A stretch of 64,000 nucleotides of DNA from Prostheceraeus crozeri (lineage: Eukaryota; Platyhelminthes; Polycladida; Euryleptidae): positions 62,001 through 126,000 of the forward strand of contig CAJQUW010006129.1 of the NCBI GenBank assembly GCA_907163375.1, in the 5' to 3' direction. This document shows positions 17,371 to 28,174 of the stretch, in pieces (position 1 is the first letter of the stretch; the number at the start of each line of letters is the position of its first letter). Made by a program: the position numbers and the translations under genes. The notes beneath the pieces are model-generated. The model ran no database searches, had not been told where the DNA came from, and worked only from the letters and a program-made list of their open reading frames with translations.

Positions 17371-19197
17371 ATGTCTCAGTTATGGGAGTTGACTCCTGCC
17401 CATCCCGAGAAATTGCCAGCTCTCAAAGGTGGACTGGTTAATATGGCGAGTAAGGTTTCCTCAACTAACCCTCATTTCACGGCGATCTCACGTGTTCATC
17501 TTGATGCTCTGAAGAATCTGCGGAGAAATCCCGACATCATTATCACAAAACCTGACAAAGGTGCTGGCGTCGTGATTCTCGACAAGAGTGACTATGTCAA
17601 CAAGATGGGTCAAGTTATCAATGACCCTACAAAATTCGTGCCCTGTGAGAAACAGTGTGACAATACCAACAAGTTGGAAGCTGATATTGTCAAGTTACTC
17701 AAGGAGTGTGTTAATGATAATGTCATTACCGAGTGGGTATTCAACAAAGTGAAACCTCGTGGATCCAAAGTCCCTCGTTTGTATGGCTTGCCAAAGCTCC
17801 ACAAGGAAGGCATCCCGCTTCGCCCAATTTTAAGTATGTGTGGCTCTCCTCAGCACCATCTTGCGAAATGGTTGGTGTCAGTATTAAAGCCAGTTGAGAA
17901 GGCTGTGAGTACACACACGGTGAAGGATTCTTTCCAATTTGCTGATCACGTGAGAGATATGAATTTCAAGGGCAAAGTCATGGCATCCTATGACGTAACG
18001 GCTTTATTTACAAACGTACCTCTGTCTGACACGATCGATATGATAGAGGAGTGCATATTTCGCTATGGACTCACTCTTCAAGTCCCATTTAACATCCTCA
18101 AAGATCTCCTGATGCTGACGACAAGCAATGTACAGTTCCTTTTTAACGGACAATATTTTTACCAAGTTGATGGTGTCGCGATGGGCAGTCCCCTTGGTCC
18201 TACCCTCGCCAACATTTTCCTCGGTTACCTGGAACAGAAAATTACGAACCTTATTTCCAAACATTCGAATGTCTACGCGCGCTATGTCGACGATATCTTT
18301 ATCGCTGGATACAACGATGATAGTTTGGAGAAGCTGTTCAGTTGTCTTAACGGTCTGCATCCAAACTTAAAACTCACGTGTGAGTTGGAAAGGGATCGTC
18401 GGCTCGCATTCCTCGATGTCTTGGTGAGTCGAGAGACTGGAGGAGCCTTGACTTTGTCGGTTCATCGTAAACCGACCTGGTGTGGACTCTACACTCATTT
18501 TAAGAGCTTCGTACCGTTGTCCTATAAAGCCGGGCTTGTCAAAACTCTGTTTCTTCGGGCGAAACGCATCTGCTCTTCTCATGTTCTTCCCCAAGAGAAC
18601 GAGTTCATACGTCGAACTCTAAACCAGAACGGATATCCGCAGCAGTTTATCGACAGACACAGCTCGTCACTAACCACGGATCCCCTATTTGGACCGAAGA
18701 AGAAGGTTGTCACATTGAGAGTTCCATTTAAAGGTGATACTTTCCATGACAACCTGAAACGCAAGCTTCGTCATGAGGTGGCCTCAGTGTATACAACAGT
18801 TGACCTGCGAGTTATCCCTGTGACTAAGCCTATTTGGTGCCAGAATCTGAAGGACAGCCTCCCTCCAGAAGCTGAATCTAACGTCCTCTACGAGTTCTCT
18901 TGTACTTGCGGGAGTAAGTACATCGGTCGGACGGAGAGAAGGTTGTCCCAAAGAATTTCTGAGCATGTCCCACGATGGCTGATCAATGGTGAGAAGCGCA
19001 TTAGAGCATCTAGTGGTGTTACAAGACATCTATTGCAGTGTGTCCCAACGAAGCCTCCCAGATCTTGCTTCAAAGTTCTCCGAAAATGCAGAGGAAGACT
19101 GCATTTGAGCGTTCTAGAAGCTCTCCTCATCAAAGAGACTCAGCCCGATCTCTGTACACAGAAGGAAACAGTCATCAATTTAATTTTACCTTGGTAA
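17371..19197 (+). CDS. Penelope-like reverse transcriptase with GIY-YIG endonuclease
   Basis: 608 codons without interruption. The N-terminal part has ITKPDKGAGVVILDKSDY (fingers of PLE RTs) and YGLPKLHKEGIPLRPI; the palm has SYDVTALFTNVP, GSPLGPTLANIFLG and ARYVDDIF; the C-terminus carries the GIY-YIG nuclease (VLYEFSCTCGSKYIGR..RLSQRISEH). The ORF stops at 19197 inside the right inverted repeat. RT plus GIY-YIG is the classical architecture for telomerase-related PLE retroelements, which prime at nicked DNA. Compared with full-length PLE proteins the N-terminus is short, because the ORF begins only 26 bp after the left repeat; 5' truncation is possible. Confidence 0.9.
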   Translation: MSQLWELTPAHPEKLPALKGGLVNMASKVSSTNPHFTAISRVHLDALKNLRRNPDIIITKPDKGAGVVILDKSDYVNKMGQVINDPTKFVPCEKQCDNTNKLEADIVKLLKECVNDNVITEWVFNKVKPRGSKVPRLYGLPKLHKEGIPLRPILSMCGSPQHHLAKWLVSVLKPVEKAVSTHTVKDSFQFADHVRDMNFKGKVMASYDVTALFTNVPLSDTIDMIEECIFRYGLTLQVPFNILKDLLMLTTSNVQFLFNGQYFYQVDGVAMGSPLGPTLANIFLGYLEQKITNLISKHSNVYARYVDDIFIAGYNDDSLEKLFSCLNGLHPNLKLTCELERDRRLAFLDVLVSRETGGALTLSVHRKPTWCGLYTHFKSFVPLSYKAGLVKTLFLRAKRICSSHVLPQENEFIRRTLNQNGYPQQFIDRHSSSLTTDPLFGPKKKVVTLRVPFKGDTFHDNLKRKLRHEVASVYTTVDLRVIPVTKPIWCQNLKDSLPPEAESNVLYEFSCTCGSKYIGRTERRLSQRISEHVPRWLINGEKRIRASSGVTRHLLQCVPTKPPRSCFKVLRKCRGRLHLSVLEALLIKETQPDLCTQKETVINLILPW

Positions 19198-19461
19198 CTT
19201 TATTTCATTTTTCTTTGCTTCTGTTACTACTTGCCATTTGTTTACAGTATTGTAGTTTTCCGTAATTACTTATTAAAGTCATGTATCTTTTCTGTGCTGA
19301 TTTCTATGTCTTGGTTCGTTGTCTCTCTACCTCTCAGCTGTTAACTCAATTCATTTTTGATGTCCTGACTTCATTCCGGTGTAACCCATGATTAGAGCCG
19401 GCGAAATGCATCGGGAAAAATAGAATCGCGTATCAATGAATACCTTGGCGTTGTTTTTTAT
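19179..19461 (-). repeat. right inverted repeat of PLE 2
   Basis: Reverse complement of 17062-17344. It includes the last codons and stop of the reverse transcriptase ORF. Confidence 0.8.
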
Positions 19462-19880
19462 TACTGAAAAATTGAGAAGTTTTAAGGGTTTTAAAAATAG
19501 GTCGGATATGAGCATCAGCTGGCAAAACTTTGTTGATGTCTTTTATTCGGTTTTTAATCTCTTTTTCCTTGTTGGCGATATAAGGAAAGCTCCAATTTAC
19601 AATTTTGTTTTCATCATCATTTGCTAGTCTCTGCACAGACATCGAATCTGCATGAGATTTAACTCGTTCAATCATGTGCTCTGGAAAACCGTTTTTGATA
19701 AAAATGTTCTTGATGCTGATGACGGCAGTTTGGTAATTCTCATCAATAATATCACCAGGAGGCATCAAAGATAAAACAAGACAACTCTTAGCCCAATCGG
19801 TTTCACCTGGTCATCCAGGCTTGTCAAGGGCAACTGAATCTATTTGTAAAAATATCATACATAAATTTCGTAATCGTTAT
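19462..19880 (-). mobile_element. Penelope-like element 1, internal part
   Basis: 19433-19768 on the - strand encodes the RT-to-GIY-YIG connection (IFIKNGFPEHMIERV, a helix typical of the PLE thumb region; then INKVLPADAHIRPIFKT). It is the upstream half of the gene whose end is at 16709-17020. The strand of similarity fades by about 19880. Confidence 0.65.
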
Positions 19881-19899
19881 GAAAAGCAAACATGGAAAT

Positions 19900-22260
19900 C
19901 AAAATGCATAGAGATCAATCAGTAATGACATTAGCGGTGGTGGCAATTACGTGTACATCTCTATTCAACAAAGGTTGGATCATTTCAATGCACAGTTTCT
20001 CTTTACTTTCCCGAAACCTTCTGCTGCAATTAGATGGAAGTTTTAGAATGGGCATGCACAGAAATGGGGGATCATGCCTGGAACATGAAGCGATATGATG
20101 GCTTACATAAAGCTGTCTATACCGGGTGTCAAGGATGTGTTGTCTATGGACACGCATCCTGACCCTCAGCGAATCACTTGTTTGGCCACTGTAATTTGAA
20201 TCGCACCCTCTACATTTCAGCACATAAATAACATCCTTCGTAGAACAATCCATGTTACTTTTAACTTCAAAGATCTTTGTAATATTGTTTTTAACGAATA
20301 GAAATTCTGTACCCTCAATTATCGTTGCACAACAGTCCTGAGCATTTCTTGTCTTTGCATTGATTTACTCCACTTAAGGTTATTCTGTTGTTCTTCCTCA
20401 GTACATGTAAGAGGGATTTAGGTTGACGATACGATCTTTGAATTTTATGATCTTTAAAGAAAGGGGTTAGTTGTAAGCTCGAAAATACTGGCGATGTCTT
20501 TATGTACATTGGAATTATTTGGATTGTAAGTCTCCACAAAAGGTATCCTTTTATCATTACTTACAGTATCACTTGCATCACTAACCCTCCGATTCATACA
20601 GGTAGCTCTAATTATGGCATCATTAACTAAATCATGAGGATATCCAAGCATATGCAATCTGGATTTCAACTCTTTCAATCTTAAATCTGGCTTTGATACT
20701 ATGCGGGTTGTTCTATTCGCTAGGGCGTGCGGTATATTCTTCACACAATGTCGGGGGGGGGGTGATTAGAATGGAAGGGTACGTAATTAAAGCTATCCGT
20801 TGGTTTATGGTATATGTCAGTCTCAATCTTAGTATTCTCTTTATATACCAATACATCCAAGAAATGAAGTTGCTGAGCATCACTTTCCATCGTAAACTTG
20901 ATGGTATCATTTAATTTATTCAAATTGTCATAAAAATCGTCGATATTCCCAAATGTGTCCTTCCAAATAATAAATATATCATCTAGATACCGTAGCCATG
21001 ATTTACAAAAGACATGGTAATCATCCCGATTTAGAGTTTGTTTCATCATGCTGTACATGAGCAATTCCAGAAAACCCATTGTCAAGGTCGCATATGTAGG
21101 CACGAGTCTCGTACCCATAGCGGTACCGGAAACTTGTAGAAAATAATTGTCTTCAAAATTGAAAAAATCGTTCTTCAGAACAATTTCCACGCCTTTCACA
21201 CTGAATTCATTAGTATACTTCTCATTTATCTCGTCTCTGTATTCATTTATCCAATAATTAATTGCGCTCAGGCCCAATTCATGGCTAATGTTGGTATAGA
21301 GTGATACCACATCAAATGAAATAAAAATACCATTGTCCAAACTCTCCGGAAGCTTAGCTAAAAAGTCGTTGGTATCCTTGCAATAACTCAACAGACGTGG
21401 TACGTAGGGCTTCAAAATTTCATCAAGCATGCTACTGAGATGACTAGTGGGGCATTAGTGCTGGCCACAATTGGACGAAATTTCAAATCTACTGGTAATT
21501 TTAAATGGGCATAACCAAACTTATCCACATTTATTCCAATATTTTCTCGAAAAATTGACAATTTATGTAGCTTAGGTAAACCATATATGTAAGGTAAAGA
21601 AGCATTGAAATTCCATAAATACCTGCTTTCTTTATCCGTCAAGCAGATTCAAAAATTTTTACAAAATCTTTTGATCAAATTCAGAGTGCTATTAACACAT
21701 ATTTAGAAATAGGGTGATAAGTTTTTGCATCATTTAAATGTTCTTTGTACATGCAATCTTTGTAATTCGAGTAATTCATGACAACAAAAGTCCCTCCTTT
21801 GTCCGACTTAGTGATATGTAGTTCATCCATGCATTTAAGATCACTCAATGCCGAGACTTCATCTCGAGACAAATTGTATTTCCGTTTGCCACTTAGATTC
21901 AAATTACTAATACTGTCAGTTAGAAGATCTATATTTTTATCTAGTATAAGGCATAAACCTTTGGGAGGATCAAAATTTGATGGATTCTGCACTAATGAGC
22001 GATTTATAGTCATTTTCACTTGTTTCAATTCCATGAAAATACTGAATCAAACGTAGTCTCCTGCAGAAAGCAGCAGCATCATTAGACAGAGAATTTAAAT
22101 TTGGTCTCTGACAAGAGGTGAACTTACATCCTTTGCTCAAAAGCTTTTTCTCAGACTCGTTAAATATCCTATCTGAGAAATTAGCTATTTTAATACTATT
22201 TAATCTAAAAAAGGAACCGTGGCACCCTGATTTCCATATTCATCAGAGGAATTATGTATT
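19900..22260 (-). mobile_element. Penelope-like element 3, degenerate
   Basis: Read on the - strand from 22034: an N-terminal fingers block (ITKSDKGGTFVVMN) at 21681-22034, YGLPKLHK and RPIVAS at 21412-21642, the palm (FDVVSLYTNIS, GTAMGTRLVPTYA, WLRYLDDIFI) at 20741-21430, thumb at 20315-20744 and a GIY-YIG domain (VIYVLKCRGCDSNYSGQT) at 19915-20253. Domain order is complete, but at least four frame changes or stops make it a pseudogene. A poly-G run of nine lies at 20754-20762 inside the palm-thumb junction. Confidence 0.8.
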
Positions 22261-22300
22261 AATGTTTTTACTCTCCAGGTGATGCCTTAATGTATTAACC

Positions 22301-22345
22301 TTGTCCTGATGACGGCCAGAAGGAATGGGCCGAAACGCGTAGACA
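22301..22345 (+). ncRNA. hammerhead ribozyme-like motif of Penelope-like element 4
   Basis: TTGTC (helix I), CTGATGA core, GGCC..GGCC helix II, GAAAC, two-base loop GC, GTA, then GACAA, which pairs perfectly with TTGTC. The arrangement matches PLE hammerheads with a one-pair helix III. It lies directly upstream of a PLE in the same orientation. Confidence 0.65.
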
Positions 22346-24900
22346 ATACAACTCGAACGAAAGATTGCAACAAGAAGTTTTGCTGTAATACATGTACTTT
22401 TGTTTTAAATCCCATTACGATCAAACCAGTATCTTTGTCAGCTGGTAACGTACAAGTGCACGAGTTGAACTCACAAGATCTGTTTTTATCGTACCTCTAT
22501 CAATATGTTAGCAGCTGTTATTTGGTTACTCAGGATTACAAATATTGTAACCTTCTTTCATAAGTTAAAGACCAAATACAACATCGAACTCAATGCTAGT
22601 CGTAAATTCGAAAAGTTCAACCACAAAATCATAAAACTACAATGTGATATCACATTCCTGTCCAAATGCTCAAAATATGGCTTGATTCCCAAATTTTTAA
22701 GCCTCAAAGACAAGAATAACCTATTGAACCGTGACATTATTCATGATCGCCAATTACGTAAGATTTCGAGGCTAATTTCACAACACAAATCTAAGGTCAA
22801 ACACCTCCGTAGTAAGTTGGCCAAGATTCGAGAAACTATTTTCTCTAAGTTGAATTACTTGGACCAAATGATTTTCATAAAGTTGTTTACCAGAGAAAAT
22901 CAAAACCTTTTAAAATCCATTTCAGAAACCCATCAAAAAAGTTTCTCAAGTTATATGTAGAAAACAAGTTAAGTACCCCCAACGGTACGGTACACAACTT
23001 GAGCAAGGTGACCCTCACGCATGACCAAAATGAGATTTTTAAGACAGGGCTCAAGCACCCTAGCAGTCCTAACGGCAATGGAAGCGAACATCTGACTTGC
23101 GCGTTGGAAAAAGTGGTGGAGCGCCTGAAAAATAAAATCTCTAAGAGAGATTGCAATGAGGTGAAACTTGCGTTACAAAATTACAATAAGCGTATGTTTA
23201 ACGTTACCAAGACGCCACAAGCCAAACATAACCAAGATGTAGTGAAGTCCCTTAAACTAAATAAAGACATCAAAGTTGTCCCATTGGACAAAGGTAATGG
23301 TATAGCTATTCTAGATGTTGATGAATATGTAAACAAGCTCAATGCTATCATTGAAGATACTACCAAATTTACTGCTATCCCACACAACCAAAATGAATTG
23401 ATGCTCGATCACCGTGTTATAAAACAACAGAATAAACCAAAATACTTTTTGAACAAATATGTGAAACCTTACGTGGATTCCCAAGTGTTCACTAAAATTA
23501 CTCCTAGTGGGTCTTGTAGTGGCAAACTTTACGGTTCTGCCAAGGTACATAAAAATAATGTACCTCTTAGACCTATTGTTGCCAGTTATGGTACGGACGA
23601 ATATAACCTTGCCAAGTACCTAAAGCATTTCATTACTCCTATAATTCCTACGGAGTACTCAGTACAAAATAACGCTGATCTGCTAGACAAACCGCTAGCT
23701 ACGAATTCTCATCGGATTCGAAACTCATCAGCGTTGATGTTGTTAGTCTTTTCACTAGCGTCCCTCTCAAAGAAGTCATTGATCTAGCTTGTGATAAGGT
23801 GTAGGCCTATAGTTCCAATAACACAAAACCACCGTACAGTAAGGACACCTTCAAAAAATTACTTCAATTCGCCACTGGTGGCATTTTCTCGTTCAACAAC
23901 ATTCTCTACCGTCAAAGTGATGGTTTGAGCATGGGTAGCCCCCTAGCCCCAACCCTCAGTAACTTATTTATGGGACACTTAGAACAGACTTTCCTACAAA
24001 ATGATAAACTAAACCTAAAATTCTATGTCAGATATGTAGATGACATCTTGGCTATCTTTGAAGATGATGACCACTTATCTTTCTTCAACTATATTAACAA
24101 GTGGCATAGTAATATGAAATTCACCACAGAGGTAGGAGGTAAAGTGCTACCTTTTCTAGATATTGACCTGGACGTTTCATCCAACACGCTAACTACTAAG
24201 GTATACAGAAAACCCACGTACACTGGTCTAACCTTGAATTTCAGAGCCATATGCCCCATGCAATGGAAAATTTCTGTTTTAAGCACTCTGATCAACAGAG
24301 CCTACATCGTTTGTTCGTCATGGCAAACTTTCCATGATGAAATAGGGAAATTGACAAAAATTTTTCAAAACAACGGATATCCGTTGTACTTTATACAATA
24401 AGTGGTCAAACATTATCTGGACAAAAGATTCTGTGCTCCAAAAGAAAAAGATGAATCCCAATACCTCCATACTGTCAAAATTCCATTTTTTGGCATTCAA
24501 TCGGTCTATTATAAAAAGAAACTACAATCACTATTCCGTAGAATAGATAAAGAATATCCTATCCGTTGGGTTTTCACATGCAATAAACTAAAAAGTGGTT
24601 TCTCCAACAAAGATCATACTCCCAAAGTTCTTAGGTCTAATGTCATTTACCAATTCGCTTGTGAGGTGGACCCTCGCACTACCTACATAGGTAGAACTAC
24701 AAGACACTTAAACTTAAGAATAAAAGAACATCGGGAAAAAATGTCCGCCATTTCTGACCATAGGTTAAATTGCAGTTGCAGCTGTAAAGTTGACAATTTC
24801 AAAATTCTATCTCAAGCTCCCAACACTTATGACCTAAATATTTTGGAAGCCATGAAAAAAACTCAACCCCACTTTGAATAAGCAAGTTAACCATGATGGT
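22301..24900 (+). mobile_element. Penelope-like element 4, degenerate
   Basis: A coiled-coil-like N-terminal region (22505-22960), RT fingers with VPLDKGNGIAILDVDEYV (22999-23787), palm with GLSMGSPLAPTLSNLFMG and FYVRYVDDILAIFE (23925-24401) and a GIY-YIG domain (VIYQFACEVD..TYIGRTTRHLNLRIKEH, 24402-24881). Frames change near 22960-22999, 23710-23800 and there is a stop at 24399-24401. All PLE domains are present, so it was once a full-length copy. Confidence 0.82.
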
Positions 24901-24947
24901 GCTTTTTTCAAATGTAAATTAATTTGAGTCTAGTTACTGTGTGTACC

Positions 24948-25409
24948 TCATTTAATTGTTATCATGTACTTCAGCTTTTGAAATGATTTGTTGCTTATAA
25001 CATGATTTAGATCTTTCCTATAATTATGTATCTGTATCGGATTATTTTGATTATTATACCTCACAAGCTGGCTATTATTGTATCGAGTGAAAGGACGTCG
25101 TCGAGGATAATTTGTATTATTTGGCCAATTTCTATTATAACCATATGAGCTTTGGTAATCTAAATTCCTAAAATTATCGGGTCGTCTGGCATTCCATTGA
25201 CGTCCGCCAGTATATCGACTCCCACTACGTCCATTTGGAAAATCATCATTATTGGAAATAATTATTTGGAAAATCATTATTATCATTATTACTTGTTTTA
25301 TCTTTGGTGCCTCCTGGTGATATTTGTAATCATTTAGTTCCCAGTATTCGACACTTCTATCTAATATTATATATATAAGTAAAAAAGTTTCCAAATGAAG
25401 AATAATCAA
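24948..25409 (-). other. Asn/Tyr/Arg-rich open frame, unassigned
   Basis: 153 codons; the middle is rich in Asn, Tyr, Arg and Gly (RSGSRYTGGRQWNARR and similar) and looks like a disordered, RNA-binding-type segment. Such stretches can occur at the N-terminus of PLE or LINE proteins, which would suit the neighbourhood, but no domain is seen. It runs into a hairpin at 25377-25492. Confidence 0.3.
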
Positions 25410-25492
25410 AAACGAAGAGGTATCCCTACCGGTAGCATCCGTTTACGGATGCTCCATTTCTCTGATCTTCATTTGGAAACTTTTTTACTTAT
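25377..25492. repeat. hairpin with 25-bp perfect arms
   Basis: The left arm, containing GTTTCCAAATGAAG, is the exact inverse of the right arm, containing CTTCATTTGGAAAC; about 60 bp lie between and hold a smaller hairpin (GCATCCGTTTACGGATGC). It may be the tip of a fold-back or PLE terminal structure. Confidence 0.6.
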
Positions 25493-25521
25493 TGACTTGC
25501 CATTTTCGAGTTTTACCTTTT

Positions 25522-25523
<2 letters not shown>

Positions 25524-25575
<52 letters not shown>
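25524..25575. repeat. (AT)n microsatellite
   Basis: About 50 bp of uninterrupted TA dinucleotides. A second tract lies at 25729-25781. Confidence 0.9.
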
Positions 25576-25577
<2 letters not shown>

Positions 25578-25589
25578 TATATGCTATTT

Positions 25590-25720
25590 GCATAGAGGGA
25601 ATTAAATATTGTACATCTGAACATTCTAGTGACATTGATGAACGCTTCCAGCAGGAATTCATAATTGAAAGTTTAAAATTGGTGTTAACAAACAATAATT
25701 TCTCATTTGGAAATGATCAC

Positions 25721-25784
<64 letters not shown>

Positions 25785-26540
25785 GGTACAGCAATGGGTA
25801 CTGTAGTTGCTCCAACTTAAGTAACCCTTACCCTTGCCTACTTAGAAATCCAATTATATGAAAAAGTGAGAAATTTATGAGGCGAAGAAGATTGTCAGTA
25901 TGTGAAGAGAAGTGAAGAGAGTTTGTCTGCTTCATCATATGGATTTTTGATGATAAAAAATTAAAAGATTTTAATCAAATTCTCAACCAACTGAACTGTA
26001 ATATACAATTCGCAATGGAGATGGACTAGAAACAAATTTCATTTTTGGATGCATTGATTGTGAAAGAGAATGACAAAATCGTGACAGACATTTTTTATAA
26101 AAGTACAGATACTCAACAGTACCTACATTTCAACTCCAATTATTCCAGGCATATCAAAAGAGCCATCTCATATAATCTTGCCCGAAGAATCTGTACAATA
26201 ACAAATGATGAATCTCGAAGAGAATCCTGACTATCAGAAATGAAAATCATCCTCAAAAATCAATCTTACTCTGACGAGCTCAATTCAGATGGTATCAAAC
26301 GAGCGAAAGAATTTGAACTTGTCTACTATGTTGATAAATCTATATAGTGGACTCCGAAAGGAAAAAAATCAAGAGATGAGAATAAGATCTGACTTAAATC
26401 ATTACAGGAACTGCAAACGTTTCTGGCTGCCGCTATCAATGAGTATACCCTATTGTAGAGAATCAGTAAATCAGATGCAGATAAATATATATATTACCCA
26501 AAATGATCGACACAAATATCTAAGGAACATAGAAATATAG
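25590..26540 (+). mobile_element. Penelope-like element 5, RT fragment
   Basis: Before the second (AT)n tract the translation ends in LVLTNNNFSFGND and just after it reads RGTAMGTVVAPT, which are adjacent in PLE palms, so the microsatellite has expanded inside a former coding region. Further fragments (LDALIVKENDKIVTDIFYK) follow at 26045-26230. Many stops; no GIY-YIG domain. Confidence 0.6.
25729..25781. repeat. (AT)n microsatellite inside PLE 5
   Basis: About 53 bp of TA dinucleotides separating two parts of the same RT palm motif. Confidence 0.9.
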
Positions 26541-27031
26541 ATGATAAAGAAGTATGAAACATTAGTATCCGCATCCTTACCATCTTTGTGATTGTATTTT
26601 CTGTTGTCGATTTTGGTGTGATGGAAAAGGGGGAAATTTGAAAAACTGCGCTACATTTTGATTTCGTGTGTTCTGTGCAATTCTCTGATGCATTGTAACA
26701 TTACTGATAATTTATTGCATATTTTACAAGTACAGACAATGTTTTGTCAATGGAAAACTCCTACCCCCCCCCTATGCAAAATGATCCACATGATTTCTAT
26801 TAATTTGAATCCTGATGTGCAGAGATGGGGTCTGATGAAAGTAGGACTAGCATTTGCATGTGGACACGACGTAATTGATCTAAGTGAACGCGCATTGAAT
26901 TTGTAGTTACTTCGTAACTGTACATGAAAGGCAAATTTATTGATATCGGTATGGTGTTTTTATCGATGTTCTCTGAATTCATTTTGATCCTGTGATTACA
27001 ATCTATTCACACCAACAAACGTCCCTTTCAG

Positions 27032-27198
27032 GTTGCTATTAACTTCAAGTCCAAAGATATTAGAATCAAAAGGAGTCTGTCTGCAGCACATGTGCCTTAT
27101 CAACATGCGTACAGGGTTATACGGACGAACTATAGCGGAGTTCGAGTACCGTTTTGGTACCCCATTACGTGAGCTGCCTGCCAATACTTTCTCTGCAG
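27032..27198 (+). CDS. IGHMBP2: IGHMBP2-like helicase, N-terminal beta-barrel exon
   Basis: The exon is bounded by CTTTCAG at 27031 and GTAAAG from 27199. The translation contains ESKGVCLQHMCLIN..RTGLYGR and LPANTFSAG, corresponding to the KELQSRGVCL..RTGLYGR..NSFTSG part of vertebrate IGHMBP2, i.e. the start of domain 1B (SH3-like barrel). The exon ends after the first base of a Gly codon and the next exon (29516) supplies the other two, so phases agree. The preceding exon with the start codon was not found; it is either upstream of the window or hidden among the PLE insertions. The gene encodes an SF1 5'-to-3' RNA/DNA helicase associated with translation and tRNA. Confidence 0.75.
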
Positions 27199-27213
27199 GT
27201 AAAGTTGATCTCC

Positions 27214-27389
27214 TAACAGTTTTCAAGTGATGTGCGTGATATCCCATCTTCAAAGATTCACAGCGCATGGATAGATTTTGGAATGTGTACCTATAGCTCG
27301 TTAACAGTTTTCAAGTGATGTGCGTGATATCCCATCTTCAAAGATTCACAGCGCATGGATAGATTTTGGAATGTGTACCTATAGCTCGT
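27214..27389. repeat. 88-bp tandem duplication at intron start
   Basis: Two adjacent, essentially identical 88-bp units beginning TAACAGTTTTCAAGTGATG, the first starting 15 bp after the splice donor. Confidence 0.85.
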
Positions 27390-27832
27390 TATTGTTACTT
27401 CGTTAAGTTTATTCGTGAACATTGTAAATTTGTTATAATGTTTATCGATCGAATTCCTGAATATGTTTATCAAGTGTTATCCGATTAACGATTTTCGATT
27501 CGTTTGTATTCATTTCTTATAAAAGAGATTTTGGCATTCTCAGGTAAGTTGGAATCATAATAAACAAAGGCGGGTGATAAAGATATTCAGGAATTCGATC
27601 GAACACTTTAGTTGACTGACTTTCCAAATCATGTGATAAAAAGGGCGAAAACAAAGTCTAGCAAAAATGAACAGAAAATAATCCTAATGTGAAAAAAGAG
27701 AAAAATTTCCTAATGTGTCTGACGAAATTGATCGTAAAATAAAACGCATATTCAAAAATGAAAACATCGATGCTCGCTTAGTAAGAAAAGGCAATTCAAT
27801 TCGTCAGCATCTCAAGTAATCAAAACAGACAC

Positions 27833-28174
27833 ACTGATTGTACTCTAAGTGGTTGCACCTTAAGAAATACCGGCTTGTGCTTACGAAAGAATGTAATTTA
27901 CGAAATAACGTGTACTGTCTGCAAGAATATTTACATTGGAAGCACGATCAGATTGCTTCACACAAGGATAAAAGAACATTTGACCTACAACTCAAGCTCT
28001 GTTTTCAAACATCTACGTTCTTGCAATACCACCAATATTTCAGTCAAAATTCTTACATCTGACAAAGACAGTTGCAACATCAGAATACGAGAGGCACTTT
28101 GCATCAAAAAACTGAAACCAAAAATCAACAATAAAGACGATCAAGAGGCCTTCTCTGAATTTCTTTATGTATAA
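27833..28174 (+). mobile_element. Penelope-like GIY-YIG fragment
   Basis: Encodes NVIYEITCTVCKNIYIGST, R-x-x-x-H (RIKEH) and EALCIKKLKPKIN, the complete GIY-YIG domain of a PLE with the usual Cys-rich lead-in (LSGCTLRNTGLCLRK). No RT is attached. A host exon separates it from the RT fragment at 25590-26540, so the two are independent insertions. Confidence 0.75.

Larger units (their letters stand above)
17062..19461 (+). mobile_element. Penelope-like element 2 with inverted terminal repeats
   Basis: Two 283-bp inverted repeats (17062-17344 and 19179-19461) bracket one intact ORF. Such inverted 'pseudo-LTRs' are typical of Penelope-like elements. It is inserted in PLE 1: the PLE 1 reading frame continues on both flanks. 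The 13-bp word TTATTACTGAAAA is found on both sides (17018-17030 and 19460-19472), about 30 bp away from the repeat on the left, consistent with the irregular target duplications and end extensions of PLEs. Inverted repeats look nearly identical, suggesting a young insertion. Confidence 0.85.

Noticed and set aside
18004-18360. 118-codon frame opposite the PLE reverse transcriptase
   Set aside because: Antisense shadow of a strongly conserved RT frame.
26658-26906. 82-codon frame as the missing first exon of IGHMBP2
   Set aside because: No similarity to the N-terminus of the protein and no donor in the matching phase.
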